Notes: generated from the sequence alone by a model not told the origin. A stretch of DNA of 58,640 nucleotides from Thermococcus argininiproducens (GCF_023746595.1 NZ_CP080572.1:1017890-1076529); one strand, 5' to 3'; positions 1 to 8,867 are shown, numbered from the stretch's first letter. A program made the numbers and translations.

Positions 1-667
1 TGAGGGTATAGCTACTTATGCGGATCTGCTTTATGAGAACAATTTGACTAAATATGACGATATTGAAAGAATGTGTTTGAGTTCGACTGATACAATTCCA
101 ATCGCAGAAATTGAGGATAATACTGGGGAGAACATGGTAACATTGTATTATAAAAACGCTTTTGTCTTTCGTTCTTTGCAGTTTGTTTTAGGGGATGAAG
201 TATTCTTCAGGGGGATGAGGAATTTGCTGGAGTATTGTCATTTACATAATTGTGTCCAAGACACTATGACAACTTTAAAGCAAATTCAGAGGATTTTTGA
301 GGAGGTTTCAAACCAAAGCTTAGAATGGTTCTTTAGTGAGTGGTTTTATAAAACGGGTTATCCACATTTTGAAGTTTCTAATGCGATCTTAGAGAAAAAA
401 GATGGGATATATCTCTTAACTCTCCAAATAGTAGAAGCAAATGGATTTAAAATGCCATTGGAAGTGAAGGTTGTTGACTCCCAAGGAAAGAATTATTTGA
501 AGAGAATATTTGTTGATAAAAACACAACTTTAACATTTGAACTCGAAAACAAGCCTGAAACAGTCATAATTGACCCTAACGAATGGATGATAAATGAAGG
601 GGGAAGTGGAGCATGGGGAGGCAAGAGCAGTTATGAGATTAATAACATAAGAATTGAAACAAATTAA
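1..667 (+). CDS. M1-family zinc aminopeptidase, C-terminal part (5' end outside window)
   Basis: The frame is open from base 2 and runs to a TAA at 665-667, so this is the end of a longer gene. The first visible residues, EGIATYADLLY, match the conserved NEGxAxY segment of M1 (gluzincin) peptidases, whose Glu is the third zinc ligand after the HExxH motif; that motif must lie just upstream of the window. The following helical stretch, with YYKNAFVFRSL and WFFSEWFYKTGYPHFEV, and the C-terminal beta-rich part ending near IIDPNEWM fit the family. A TTG at 44 is an internal codon, not the start. Likely a cytosolic peptidase acting on peptide N-termini; substrate range cannot be read from this part. 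Confidence 0.8.
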   Translation, partial: EGIATYADLLYENNLTKYDDIERMCLSSTDTIPIAEIEDNTGENMVTLYYKNAFVFRSLQFVLGDEVFFRGMRNLLEYCHLHNCVQDTMTTLKQIQRIFEEVSNQSLEWFFSEWFYKTGYPHFEVSNAILEKKDGIYLLTLQIVEANGFKMPLEVKVVDSQGKNYLKRIFVDKNTTLTFELENKPETVIIDPNEWMINEGGSGAWGGKSSYEINNIRIETN

Positions 668-668
668 A

Positions 669-698
669 CTGACCTCCTCCCTGGCTTGAAGGGTGAGG
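669..698 (-). mobile_element. Orphan right-end motif of an IS605/TnpB-type element
   Basis: This 30-bp segment directly after the aminopeptidase stop matches the right end of the TnpB element at 45954-45983 in 25 of 30 positions, and the relic at 33503-33532 in 26 of 30. It keeps the same orientation as the intact element, starting CTGACCTCCT and ending GTGAGG on the plus strand. No transposase remnant lies beside it. I infer a decayed or excised element that left its terminal hairpin. Its closeness to the stop of one gene and the stop of the next means it disrupts neither. Confidence 0.6.
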
Positions 699-715
699 TT
701 TGGAAAAGAAAAATA

Positions 716-2695
716 TCAAACTTCTTTAAATTTTATCTCAAACTCGAGCTCCTTTTCAATTGGGAAAAGCAGAGTATAGCTCACTCCTTGTTGTATAAAG
801 TCCCATCCAGCCTCACTTTGTGAAAGCGTTTTTATTGGGAACTTCCATACTTTGGCTTTCCTATCTAATTCTATTTTTGCTCTACCGATTCCATATGGGT
901 CGTTTACTTCAAATTCACTTGTTTCAAATTCTTCTGGCTTTTCCATAACGCTGTGGACTGCAAGGTTTAGCTCAACTCCAAGGAGCACCTCATACGGAGT
1001 TTCTAAGCTGACTCTGTAGTGGGCGAGAAAACCTTCTTTGGTGAGTTCAATGTTTTTCTCAATTCTTACTGGTATCTTTCTCTCTACGTATATTCCCCCA
1101 TTGCGCCAGAGCATCACGGAGTTTTCGTTAATCTTAAAGTCATAGGCCTGATTAACAAAATCTCCAAGCTCGTGATATCTGACGAGTCTATAACTGTCTA
1201 AACTTTCATTGACTCCAATGAAATGATCCTGAAGAATGCCCCTGAGTTGCCAGTCATATGCCAGTTCATGCTTTATTTCATCTGGAATGGCCTTTCCAAA
1301 TTCGTGTATGCTTGTCACTCCTTCGTTGTTTTCTTCTTCTGGAGTTGCCGCATCTGGTACTTCGTGGTAATGTTCCCATCTTCTTGGAAGTACATCGTTG
1401 TAGTTCACGGCTTTTCTTTTTGAGCTCAACTCAAATATACTTCCTCCATAATGAGGCTTTATTGTGGCAATGAAGTTTTCATTTTCAAGCATAACCTCTT
1501 TTCTCCCATCAAAGTCAACATCAATGACTCTATTTTCTGGTCTTAGATAGCTTTGGGCTTTTATGATGTTTTCCCATATAGTTCTTCTTAAGTGAGGTAG
1601 ATAAACCCCTCCAAAAATCCCGTGCCAGTATGCATCGTTGCATTGGGCCTTTAGAATATAGCGTCTTGCCTCTGGGTTGTTTCTAACAGCTTTACTTATC
1701 ATGAGCATTCTTTTGTGCATGAAGTTACTCTCTGGATATTTGAAGAAGAAGTTTTTCCATATGCCTCCTCTTACGAAGACACGGTATTTTTCAAATTTTC
1801 CTTCTTTTTTCAGGTCTTTAACGAATTCTACAAATAATTTCGCCTGTTTAGCTGGTAAACTCCATTCACTCATCTCAAAATAGGATGCTATCGGAAGATA
1901 AACCAACCCGCGGGGAGTGAACATCTTTAGATACTCGGTATACGTTAGTAGATTAATCTTTTCATTGCTTGTAATAGCATCAAAGAAGTTTCTCAACCAT
2001 CCTTTCTCGTAGACCCATTCGTAGGTTCCAGGCCAGACACCAAACTTTTCCCCATCATCATGGAAGACTGCAACTTTAGATGGGTCACTGTCTACGAGGG
2101 TTTCTAAGTATTCAATGGTTTTTCCTACGGGTCGGAAAGGAATCAGGTATCTAAGTTTTTCATCTATTGGAAAGACTGCTATCACTTCTCCTCCGTCCTC
2201 GGTATAATATGGCCAGAAGAGCTCTTCCTTGCTTAATCCAGCACTCATAAAGTGGTAATCATCAACCACCACATATTCAATTCCTGTTTCTTTAAGAGAT
2301 TTTACGAGTTCTGGTTGCCATACTCTTTCAGTAAGCCACACTCCTTTCGCTTCATATCCAAGTTTTCTTGCGTACTCTTTAAGCAGTTCTATTTGGGCTA
2401 TTCTGTCTTCTTTTGGAATGGCTGCTAGCACAGGTTCGTAAAATCCTGCAACTACTATTTCAAGCTGACCGTTTTTTACAAGAGATTTTAAAAGATCAAT
2501 GTAATCGGGTTTATTTTCCTCAATCCACTCTAAAAGAGGGCCACTAAAGTGGGCATTTACTTTCATCATTGGAAATTCTTCAAGAATTTCCATGAATGGT
2601 CGATAGGAGTGGTTATAAGCCTCTTCAAAAACCCAGCCAAAGTTTCCAAGAGGCTGATGGTTGTGAATGCCAAATATGAAGTTGATTTTTTCCAT
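716..2695 (-). CDS. 4-alpha-glucanotransferase, GH57 family
   Basis: A 659-residue protein, the same length as the characterised Thermococcus litoralis enzyme and very similar to it from MEKINFIFGIHNHQPLG onward. The catalytic nucleophile Glu123 lies in VWLTERVWQPE and the acid/base Asp214 in VFHDDGEKFG, at exactly the family positions. The C-terminal half is the beta-sandwich domain of these enzymes. It transfers maltooligosaccharide segments between alpha-1,4-glucans in the cytosol and works in maltodextrin and glycogen metabolism. The frame is open for 32 more codons upstream, but the ATG at 2693-2695 is preceded by GGAGGTG (2701-2707), and the extra residues would run through the promoter. 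Transcription is probably repressed through the operator at 2716-2732. Confidence 0.95.
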   Translation of the reverse strand: MEKINFIFGIHNHQPLGNFGWVFEEAYNHSYRPFMEILEEFPMMKVNAHFSGPLLEWIEENKPDYIDLLKSLVKNGQLEIVVAGFYEPVLAAIPKEDRIAQIELLKEYARKLGYEAKGVWLTERVWQPELVKSLKETGIEYVVVDDYHFMSAGLSKEELFWPYYTEDGGEVIAVFPIDEKLRYLIPFRPVGKTIEYLETLVDSDPSKVAVFHDDGEKFGVWPGTYEWVYEKGWLRNFFDAITSNEKINLLTYTEYLKMFTPRGLVYLPIASYFEMSEWSLPAKQAKLFVEFVKDLKKEGKFEKYRVFVRGGIWKNFFFKYPESNFMHKRMLMISKAVRNNPEARRYILKAQCNDAYWHGIFGGVYLPHLRRTIWENIIKAQSYLRPENRVIDVDFDGRKEVMLENENFIATIKPHYGGSIFELSSKRKAVNYNDVLPRRWEHYHEVPDAATPEEENNEGVTSIHEFGKAIPDEIKHELAYDWQLRGILQDHFIGVNESLDSYRLVRYHELGDFVNQAYDFKINENSVMLWRNGGIYVERKIPVRIEKNIELTKEGFLAHYRVSLETPYEVLLGVELNLAVHSVMEKPEEFETSEFEVNDPYGIGRAKIELDRKAKVWKFPIKTLSQSEAGWDFIQQGVSYTLLFPIEKELEFEIKFKEV

Positions 2696-2715
2696 TTTTA
2701 CACCTCCGTGAACAT

Positions 2716-2732
2716 TATCACTAAGAGTGATA
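2716..2732. promoter_or_regulatory. TrmBL1 (Tgr) glycolytic-motif operator
   Basis: TATCAC-TAAGA-GTGATA is a perfect match to the Thermococcales glycolytic motif TATCAC-N5-GTGATA bound by TrmBL1/Tgr. It lies just downstream of the minus-strand TATA box (about 2743-2750) of the glucanotransferase gene, around the expected transcription start. In Thermococcus and Pyrococcus, sites placed after the TATA box give repression that is relieved by maltooligosaccharides, so repression is the inferred mode here. Confidence 0.85.
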
Positions 2733-2740
2733 GTGGAAAA

Positions 2741-2768
2741 GATATATAAATATTTTATGCATATATAC
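2741..2768. promoter_or_regulatory. Overlapping divergent TATA region
   Basis: An unbroken AT-rich run between the two glycolytic-motif sites holds TATA-like sequence for both directions. Reading the minus strand, TTTATATATC (2741-2750) suits the glucanotransferase gene. Reading plus, the ATGCATATATACC segment (about 2757-2769) suits the gene at 2807. Start sites about 25 bases on would fall within or next to the flanking operators. The exact start sites are inferred. Confidence 0.55.
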
Positions 2769-2785
2769 CAACTTGGGTGAACAAA

Positions 2786-2802
2786 TATCACCCGAGGTGA
2801 AT
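2786..2802. promoter_or_regulatory. Second TrmBL1-type operator, overlapping the ribosome binding site
   Basis: TATCAC-CCGAG-GTGAAT differs from the TATCAC-N5-GTGATA consensus only in the last two positions. It sits five bases before the ATG at 2807. Its right half is also the Shine-Dalgarno element GAGGTGA (2795-2801), so the operator and translation signal are the same bases. The location at or just after the expected start of transcription suggests repression of the plus-strand gene. Confidence 0.65.
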
Positions 2803-2806
2803 AAAG

Positions 2807-4798
2807 ATGCGGAAGAGTGTACCCTTAGTTATTGCTGTTTTGGTGCTTTTTAATGTAGTGCCTACAGTGAAGTTTGTCAGTGCTATTCAGGGTTCGATTA
2901 CTTTAGATGGGGATTTAGGGGACTGGTCTGCGAGTCTTTTATATAGTGATCCAGTGGGGGACGCCAAGTGGGGAGCAAATAATGAAATAGAAACTTTTGG
3001 ATTCTTTGTGTACAACAATACTCTTTACATCGCAGGAATCTTTAAAAAAGATGGCTGGAACAATTTCATGATAATGCTAGACTTGTCGACTAGGCAAGGA
3101 TATCCCACAACAGAACACCATGATTGGGGAAGAATGTACAAATTTGCAAGTGGTGACATTGATTTTGTTTTAGAGACTTGGGGAGATGGATATTCTGCGT
3201 GGATAGTAAGCAGTAGCGGTAGCTTTAATGATATTAGCAGTCAAGTGAATTTTGCAAGTTCCACTACCCCTGATGGATGGAAAGTCGTTGAGATTGCAAT
3301 TCCACTTTCGGCATTTGGAAACGTTGAGGTAAATGGATTGAAGGTTAATGGGGTAGCAACGTTAACCGGGGGATTTGATGGTAGTAAGCAATGGGTCTCT
3401 GATGTAGCTCCGGATCAGGACATATTACCGAGCTGGGGTGGCAGTGGAGATATCCCCGCTCCAGCTATATTATGGAAGTTTTTACAGTTTGACACTACAA
3501 CGGGAGAATTAAAGGAAATTAGCTCAGTCATAGTTACAGTTTCAATTTCTTATGATGTTGCAAGTGTAGAAGAATGGAGCCCTGCCAATATTACAATAAC
3601 TGTGGAGAATAAAGGTGCTGTGAATCTTACTGGTGTTCAGGTAATTCTTTATGACTCTGGGAAAAAACTTCAAAATTGGACTATTAATGCAGTAGCAGGC
3701 ACTCAAAAAGTTTTGAATTATATATACACATATTCTCCTGGGTTAGTCGGACTACACACATTAAAAGTAGAAGTTAATTTTGTAGATCCAGACGGGGTCT
3801 CAAAAACAGTTACTGCTACCAAACTATTGACTGTAGGAGCAAGCGTAATGCTCCAAAACAGGCTTGTTACTGCGGGGTATACCTTGGAACCAATGTATGA
3901 TAGTGAATATCAGAAAACCCTTTCAATGCTTGATGAGTTGTCTTCTTTAGTCATTCCTCCGAAATATAAGGATAAAGTTCCTGGATTTGAAGTAAAGATG
4001 AACAAGAGTAAAGAACTCTTTGAGACGGGTCAGAGACTTTTAAGATACAGACACCCATATTACTCTTACATTGGAGCCCTTAGGATCTATGGAAGCTACT
4101 CCATATTGAAGAGAGTTCAAAAGGATATTGAGGAGCTAAAAGTACTCATAGAAAGTGGCCTTTCAAAGGAGATCGATGGAAGTTTAGCAGATTGGAATGA
4201 ATCCACAAAAATGGCTGAAGACACAATGGGGCTTGGGCAAGATGGTGCAAACTTAAAGGCTCTCTATGTGGACTACGATGATAATTACCTCTACATAGCG
4301 TTAGTAGGCGACAATAAAGCTAGCTGGGACATTGCATATGGAATTGGAATTGATGTAAATGGAGAAGAAAGTGGTTACAGTGAGGGTCTGGATATGTGGG
4401 TAAGAAGAATGGGCTTTGATCCACCAATAGACTTTGAATACTACTTACAATGGACAAGTGGAGGAGGAGCAGGGGCTCAGAAATTTGGCAAGTGGATTGA
4501 GACTAACAGTACTTGGGACGAGAGACCTATAAAAGAGTGGGGTATTTGGAGTGGCATTACTGGAAGTTCTGAAGGTCTGAAAGTCCTTGAGTTGGCAATA
4601 CCTTGGGATGCTCTTGGAGGTAAACCAAGTATCGTAAGAGTTGTAGCATTCGTCACCGGAGGTTATCCCGAAGACTCAGCAGTTGAAGCACTTCCAGACA
4701 ACCCAAGCATGCACGAGCTCACTGATGATGTAAAGGGATATGGTGAATGGACAGATTTCGACCTAATAACAGTTTTTGCTGAGATAGAAGTTAGCTAA
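2807..4798 (+). CDS. Secreted multidomain protein with two sugar-binding-like domains
   Basis: A 663-residue protein that begins with a clear signal peptide (RKSVPLVIAVLVLFNVVPTVKFVSA, residues about 2-26). Two related domains follow. One at residues about 30-220 starts ITLDGDLGDWS; the other, at about 450-663, starts EIDGSLADWNES. Both carry the DG-L-DW signature seen in DOMON/glucodextranase-type C-terminal domains of archaeal amylopullulanases. Residues about 240-350 look like a CARDB-type beta domain, followed by a helical linker (about 360-450). I see no hydrolase motif and no C-terminal anchor. Sharing a TrmBL1-controlled promoter with the glucanotransferase suggests a role in binding extracellular alpha-glucan; that is inference. 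Confidence 0.7.
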   Translation: MRKSVPLVIAVLVLFNVVPTVKFVSAIQGSITLDGDLGDWSASLLYSDPVGDAKWGANNEIETFGFFVYNNTLYIAGIFKKDGWNNFMIMLDLSTRQGYPTTEHHDWGRMYKFASGDIDFVLETWGDGYSAWIVSSSGSFNDISSQVNFASSTTPDGWKVVEIAIPLSAFGNVEVNGLKVNGVATLTGGFDGSKQWVSDVAPDQDILPSWGGSGDIPAPAILWKFLQFDTTTGELKEISSVIVTVSISYDVASVEEWSPANITITVENKGAVNLTGVQVILYDSGKKLQNWTINAVAGTQKVLNYIYTYSPGLVGLHTLKVEVNFVDPDGVSKTVTATKLLTVGASVMLQNRLVTAGYTLEPMYDSEYQKTLSMLDELSSLVIPPKYKDKVPGFEVKMNKSKELFETGQRLLRYRHPYYSYIGALRIYGSYSILKRVQKDIEELKVLIESGLSKEIDGSLADWNESTKMAEDTMGLGQDGANLKALYVDYDDNYLYIALVGDNKASWDIAYGIGIDVNGEESGYSEGLDMWVRRMGFDPPIDFEYYLQWTSGGGAGAQKFGKWIETNSTWDERPIKEWGIWSGITGSSEGLKVLELAIPWDALGGKPSIVRVVAFVTGGYPEDSAVEALPDNPSMHELTDDVKGYGEWTDFDLITVFAEIEVS

Positions 4799-4823
4799 TT
4801 CCACTTTTCTTAATTTTATTGTT

Positions 4824-5444
4824 TTAAAATAATATTCTTCTGAATGCGTATATTGCGATAGCTACTGCTATTTGATTAGAGAAGTTATCATCAGGGGGTA
4901 ACTCATAGAATTCTGCCAACATTCCGGCTAAGGCCCCGACGAGAGCATGTGGTAAATCTATCAACACGAAAAGTGTCAGAAACGCTGTCACAAAATATGC
5001 TAAACTTCCTTCGACACTTTTGCCATTTTTAAACCTATGTCTTCCAAAAGGCTTTCCTATTATTGCGGCTATGGCATCTCCCAACGTTGCAACAGTTATG
5101 GCGCCAATGGCAATATCTTTCGGAAAAAGGCAGACTATTATTAGTGCTCCAATTGTAAAGTATATATGTGCTCCAATAGAGTACTTTTCGTGTTCTCTGG
5201 ATATTGCTTCAAGCTCCTTTTCAACTAGGGCAATTACTTCTTCTCTTACATAAAGGCCAAGTTTTCGTTTGACTTTGTCTCTTAAGTCTTCAACTATTCT
5301 AAAAGGCTCCAATATTATGAAAACGATTAAAGCTGTGGCAACGAATCCTATTGTTACTTTTTGGCCAAAGAGAAGGTAAAGTAGCGGAACACTCAACCCC
5401 GTCAGATGAAGTACTTTTCTTTTAAGCTCGCTTTTTATGCTCAC
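4824..5444 (-). CDS. Membrane-bound polyprenol/dolichol kinase-like protein (COG0170)
   Basis: A 206-residue integral membrane protein with about six hydrophobic segments. The N-terminal ELKRKVLHLTGL and the core GDAIAAIIGKPFGRHRF followed by KSVEGSLAYF are the signatures of the SEC59/dolichol kinase and phosphatidate cytidylyltransferase-like group. The family uses CTP to phosphorylate or activate membrane lipids; which lipid is used here cannot be told. The GTG start (5442-5444) is preceded by AGAGGTGA, and the gene overlaps the end of the upstream HAD gene by 23 bases, so the two are co-transcribed and probably translationally coupled. Confidence 0.7.
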   Translation of the reverse strand: MSIKSELKRKVLHLTGLSVPLLYLLFGQKVTIGFVATALIVFIILEPFRIVEDLRDKVKRKLGLYVREEVIALVEKELEAISREHEKYSIGAHIYFTIGALIIVCLFPKDIAIGAITVATLGDAIAAIIGKPFGRHRFKNGKSVEGSLAYFVTAFLTLFVLIDLPHALVGALAGMLAEFYELPPDDNFSNQIAVAIAIYAFRRILF

Positions 5445-6114
5445 GTTTTATCACCTCTAAGGCCTCATTAAGGTCTTTTACTATATAGTCAGCGTATTTT
5501 GGCATAAGAGACTTGAAGTAACCCCGTCTAACCAGAATGGTCGTTGCTCCTATCTCTTTTCCACCTCGCATATCAGTATCGTCTCTATCTCCTACCACGT
5601 ATATTTCACTCTCTTTGGGGAATCTTCTTTTTGCTAATATAAAGTTATAAGGCTCAAGTTTGCTGTAACCGGTTTCTCCACTTATTATAAGTGAATCGAA
5701 GTAATCCTTCAGATTTAGATATTCAAGCTTTTTTCTTTGCCATTCAGATGAGGAATCTGTTATGAGGACTATCCTTGCGCCCATTGCTTTTAATCCCTTT
5801 AGAAACTCAATTGCATCCGGATAGAGCTTTAAGTTTGAGAAGAATGTTCTATCCACTAATTCAAACATCTCTTTCAGGTCTTCTTCTGAAATTTTTCTGT
5901 ATACCCTTTCCATAAAGTTTTCCACCAACTCGTCTAGATCAAGCAGATGTAACTCTCTAGATTGTTCTAACTCTTTGTAGCGCTGTGTGAGGATATAAAG
6001 TAAAGCTCGGAACTTTCTTTTTCTGATTAAATGGGGTAAAAGACGAAGGACACTCCACTTAGCAGCTTCCCACGTATTGCATAAAGTATCATCTAAATCC
6101 ACAAGTACAAGCAT
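5422..6114 (-). CDS. HAD-superfamily hydrolase
   Basis: A 230-residue HAD phosphatase. Motif I is VDLDDTLCNT (Asp6 the predicted nucleophile, Asp8 the general acid), motif II the Ser/Thr of LITDSSSEW, motif III a Lys near KLEPYNF, and motif IV VGDRDDTDMRGG. The helical cap lies between motifs I and II at about residues 15-85. Substrate is unknown. It is the first gene of a two-gene operon with the polyprenol kinase-like protein, which suggests a phosphorylated lipid or sugar, but that is only context. It is divergent from the DUF131 gene. Confidence 0.85.
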   Translation of the reverse strand: MLVLVDLDDTLCNTWEAAKWSVLRLLPHLIRKRKFRALLYILTQRYKELEQSRELHLLDLDELVENFMERVYRKISEEDLKEMFELVDRTFFSNLKLYPDAIEFLKGLKAMGARIVLITDSSSEWQRKKLEYLNLKDYFDSLIISGETGYSKLEPYNFILAKRRFPKESEIYVVGDRDDTDMRGGKEIGATTILVRRGYFKSLMPKYADYIVKDLNEALEVIKREHKKRA

Positions 6115-6193
6115 GTAATAACTGTGCCCTCCACTTTAATAACTTTAACGTTAAAGCTTTAAAACTCTGGATATAGTTTTTTCATGAGGGACC

Positions 6194-6439
6194 ATGAGAG
6201 GTGAATTGTTGGTACTAGTGGGAATGGGATTGATATTTATAGGGTTCATGTTGATCTTTATGGGTACTCTAATAAGTGCCTCGAGTGGAGAGACCGAGGT
6301 AGAAGGAGGAGGAGTTATAATGATAGGCCCCATTCCAATAGTATTTGGAACCAGTAGAGGGGCCACTTTTGCGATGATACTGGCTATTCTATTAATGGTT
6401 CTCTGGATAATTGGGACTCTGATAAGCAGGAGGGTGTGA
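6194..6439 (+). CDS. Small two-helix membrane protein, TIGR00304/DUF131 family
   Basis: An 81-residue protein with two transmembrane helices (residues about 5-27 and 55-77) joined by a glycine-rich loop containing GGGVIMIGPIPIVFGT, the hallmark of the archaeal DUF131 family. No function is established for the family. The next gene starts two bases after its stop, so it is probably co-transcribed with the antiporter-like protein. Confidence 0.75.
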   Translation: MRGELLVLVGMGLIFIGFMLIFMGTLISASSGETEVEGGGVIMIGPIPIVFGTSRGATFAMILAILLMVLWIIGTLISRRV

Positions 6440-6440
6440 T

Positions 6441-7619
6441 GTGGAGTATATTCTCGATCTTTCTATACTCCTTGTACTTGCAAAGACATTAGAGTGGCTT
6501 TTTGAGAAAAGGGAAATTCACCCAATAATTGCTCATATACTCACTGGAATGGTACTTGGCCCATTTTTCCTTAATGTAGTCATACCCTCTGAACCATTAA
6601 AGGTTCTCTCTGAATTTGGTCTCTTAATGATGATGCTTTACATGGGACTTACAAGCAACTTCTCTTCTATAGCATCCAACAAGAGCAAGGCAATTTTAGT
6701 TGCAGGTTTGGGTGTGGTATTCTCTTTTATATTCGGGTTTTTGACAGTTTATCTCTTCGGTAAAGGTTTAGCAGCAGCGATATTTGTAGGGGTAACTCTT
6801 GGAAACACTGCAATAGAGGTAACAAGTGGAGTAATTTTAAAGTCTCGGGTTAGAAAGGAGATTTCATCTATATTGATGGGAGCTGCATTCGCAGATGATA
6901 TTATGGCTGTTTATTTGATAGGCATAATAACTGCAATGACAAAAGGAGAATTAGCACTTTTTCCTCTTGGGGTACTGACGATCAAAATTGCGATTTTTAT
7001 AATTGTAGTGCTTCTAATTTCTGAGTATGTCTTCAAGCGCTCTGTAAGATTCTACAGTATTCTGAGAAATCTTAACATATTCTTCACTTTTACGATAATT
7101 CTCACTTTCCTTTTAGCAATAGTTGCAGAAAGAGTTGGCCTACACCAGATAATTGGAGCATATCTTGCCGGATTAACAATTAGTAGACTTAGAGAGAGAA
7201 AAGATCCTCTTGTACTAAGTAAGATAAAACTTAATGAACTCATCGGAGATCTTCAAGTAGTTCTCACAGAATTCTTCATTCCACTGTTCTTTATATATGT
7301 GGGATTAATGTTTAATCCTCCTCTAAATGAGTTTAATATAGCATTAGTATTCATTCTTTATTTAGCAGCCGTTGCAGGAAAGTTTTTGGGATGTGGCCTT
7401 GGAATGAAATTCTTCAAGTTTGATTGGAAATCAGCAGCACTAGTCGGTATTGGAATGGGAGGGAGAGGTAGCCTAGAGCTTGCCATTTTAAAGTTTGGGA
7501 TTGAGGAAGGTTTAATAGATCAGGGGATTTTTGCAGCTGTGGTCATAGTTTCAATGCTTACCGCTGTAACAACACCGCAGTTTTTTAAGCTTTACTTAAC
7601 TCACATTCGGGAGGAATAA
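6441..7619 (+). CDS. Cation:proton antiporter, CPA2/Kef-type membrane domain
   Basis: A 392-residue protein with about 12 hydrophobic helices and no C-terminal nucleotide-binding (TrkA-N) domain. The N-terminal PIIAHILTGMVLGPFFLN and the central AAFADDIMAVYLIG, with the paired Asp-Asp typical of electrogenic NhaA/NapA-like exchangers, support the call; GMGGRGSLELAI near residue 345 is also conserved. It would exchange Na+ or K+ for H+ across the membrane. The GTG start at 6441 follows AGGAGGGTG and is nearly contiguous with the DUF131 gene. Confidence 0.85.
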   Translation: MEYILDLSILLVLAKTLEWLFEKREIHPIIAHILTGMVLGPFFLNVVIPSEPLKVLSEFGLLMMMLYMGLTSNFSSIASNKSKAILVAGLGVVFSFIFGFLTVYLFGKGLAAAIFVGVTLGNTAIEVTSGVILKSRVRKEISSILMGAAFADDIMAVYLIGIITAMTKGELALFPLGVLTIKIAIFIIVVLLISEYVFKRSVRFYSILRNLNIFFTFTIILTFLLAIVAERVGLHQIIGAYLAGLTISRLRERKDPLVLSKIKLNELIGDLQVVLTEFFIPLFFIYVGLMFNPPLNEFNIALVFILYLAAVAGKFLGCGLGMKFFKFDWKSAALVGIGMGGRGSLELAILKFGIEEGLIDQGIFAAVVIVSMLTAVTTPQFFKLYLTHIREE

Positions 7620-7627
7620 CATATACT

Positions 7628-7647
7628 TTGAAGAGCAATGTCTTCAA
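7628..7647 (+). other. Perfect 7-bp inverted repeat after the antiporter gene
   Basis: TTGAAGA and TCTTCAA are separated by six bases, just after the antiporter stop and about 50 bases before the mfnA start. There is no T-run immediately after it, so it is not a typical terminator. It could be a weak operator or an RNA hairpin in the mfnA leader. Chance is not excluded. Confidence 0.3.
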
Positions 7648-7698
7648 GCTCATAACAAAAGCTTAAATGCTATGCAAATAACTTTGGCTGGTGGGAGC

Positions 7699-8853
7699 AT
7701 GATACCAAAAGAAGGCATGAGTGAAGATGAAATTTTTGCTGAACTTGAAAAAAGGCTTAGGTCAGACTTAACTTTTAATTCCGGTAAAATTCTTGGATCT
7801 ATGTGTACTTATCCCCATCCTTTAGCTCAAAAAGTAATTCAAAGGTACATAGATAGGAACTTAGGAGATCCAGGGTTGCATAAAGGTAGCAAAGAGATCG
7901 AAGAGGAAGCCGTTCAAATGATTGGAGAACTTTTACATCTGAAAAGGGCTTGGGGCAATATAGTTAGCGGTGGTACAGAAGCAAATATTTTAGCTGTAAG
8001 GGCTTTTCGGAATCTCTCTGGTGTTGAGGAACCAGAACTTATCTTACCTCGGAGTGCACATTTCTCTTTTCTAAAGGCAAAAGATTTGTTAAAGGTAAAA
8101 CTCGTCTGGGCGGAACTTAATGATGATTACTCTGTCAATGTGAAAGATGTAGAGGCTAAAATAACAGACAATACAATAGGAATAGTAGGAATAGCAGGGA
8201 CAACTGGATTGGGGGTTGTTGATGACATTCCTTCACTTTCTGATATAGCAGTTGATTATGGAATTCCTCTTCATGTTGATGCCGCTTTTGGGGGGTTTGT
8301 AATCCCCTTTGCAAAGGCCTTAGGGTATGATCTACCGGATTTTGATTTTAAGCTTAAGGGAGTTCAAAGTGTCACGATAGATCCACATAAAATGGGAATG
8401 GCCCCAATTCCTGCAGGCGGGATAATATTTAGAGAGAAGAAATACATGGACGCGATTAATGTCTTAGCCCCTTACTTGGCAGGGGGTGAAATATTCCAAG
8501 CCACAATAACAGGTACAAGGCCTGGGGCAAATGCGATAGCAGTTTGGGCTCTTCTTAAACATCTTGGATTTGAAGGCTATAAAGAAGTCGTTGGGGAGGC
8601 TATGGAGAATGCTAAGTGGTTTGCAGAGCAAATAAAAGCTTTAAATGGTGTTTATTTAATAAGAGAACCTATGCTTAACATAGTGTCATTTGGGTCAAAG
8701 GAGCTTAAAAAAATTGAGAAAGACCTTAAAAAGCGAGGTTGGGGAATAAGTGCCCATAGGGGATATATAAGGATAGTTATGATGCCGCATGTAAAGAGAG
8801 AACACTTGAAGAGCTTTTTAAATGATTTGGTGGAAATTTTGAAGAAACTTTAG
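7699..8853 (+). CDS. mfnA: PLP-dependent L-aspartate/L-tyrosine decarboxylase (MfnA)
   Basis: A 384-residue group II decarboxylase. The PLP lysine is Lys231 in SVTIDPHKMGMAP, the cofactor-binding Asp is in LHVDAAFGGF (about 194), and SGGTEANI near residue 90 binds phosphate. In Thermococcus the homologue was shown to decarboxylate aspartate to beta-alanine for coenzyme A synthesis; methanogen homologues use tyrosine for methanofuran. No methanofuran genes appear here, so the aspartate role is preferred. The frame is open for nine codons upstream, but the ATG at 7699 is preceded by GGTGGG and gives the family length. Its stop lies 14 bases from the CRISPR array. Confidence 0.9.
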   Translation: MIPKEGMSEDEIFAELEKRLRSDLTFNSGKILGSMCTYPHPLAQKVIQRYIDRNLGDPGLHKGSKEIEEEAVQMIGELLHLKRAWGNIVSGGTEANILAVRAFRNLSGVEEPELILPRSAHFSFLKAKDLLKVKLVWAELNDDYSVNVKDVEAKITDNTIGIVGIAGTTGLGVVDDIPSLSDIAVDYGIPLHVDAAFGGFVIPFAKALGYDLPDFDFKLKGVQSVTIDPHKMGMAPIPAGGIIFREKKYMDAINVLAPYLAGGEIFQATITGTRPGANAIAVWALLKHLGFEGYKEVVGEAMENAKWFAEQIKALNGVYLIREPMLNIVSFGSKELKKIEKDLKKRGWGISAHRGYIRIVMMPHVKREHLKSFLNDLVEILKKL

Positions 8854-8867
8854 TCTCTAAATTTTGC

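Noticed and set aside
7628-7647. Terminator hairpin after the antiporter gene
   Set aside because: The 7-bp repeat has no following T-run, and archaeal termination does not depend on such hairpins.
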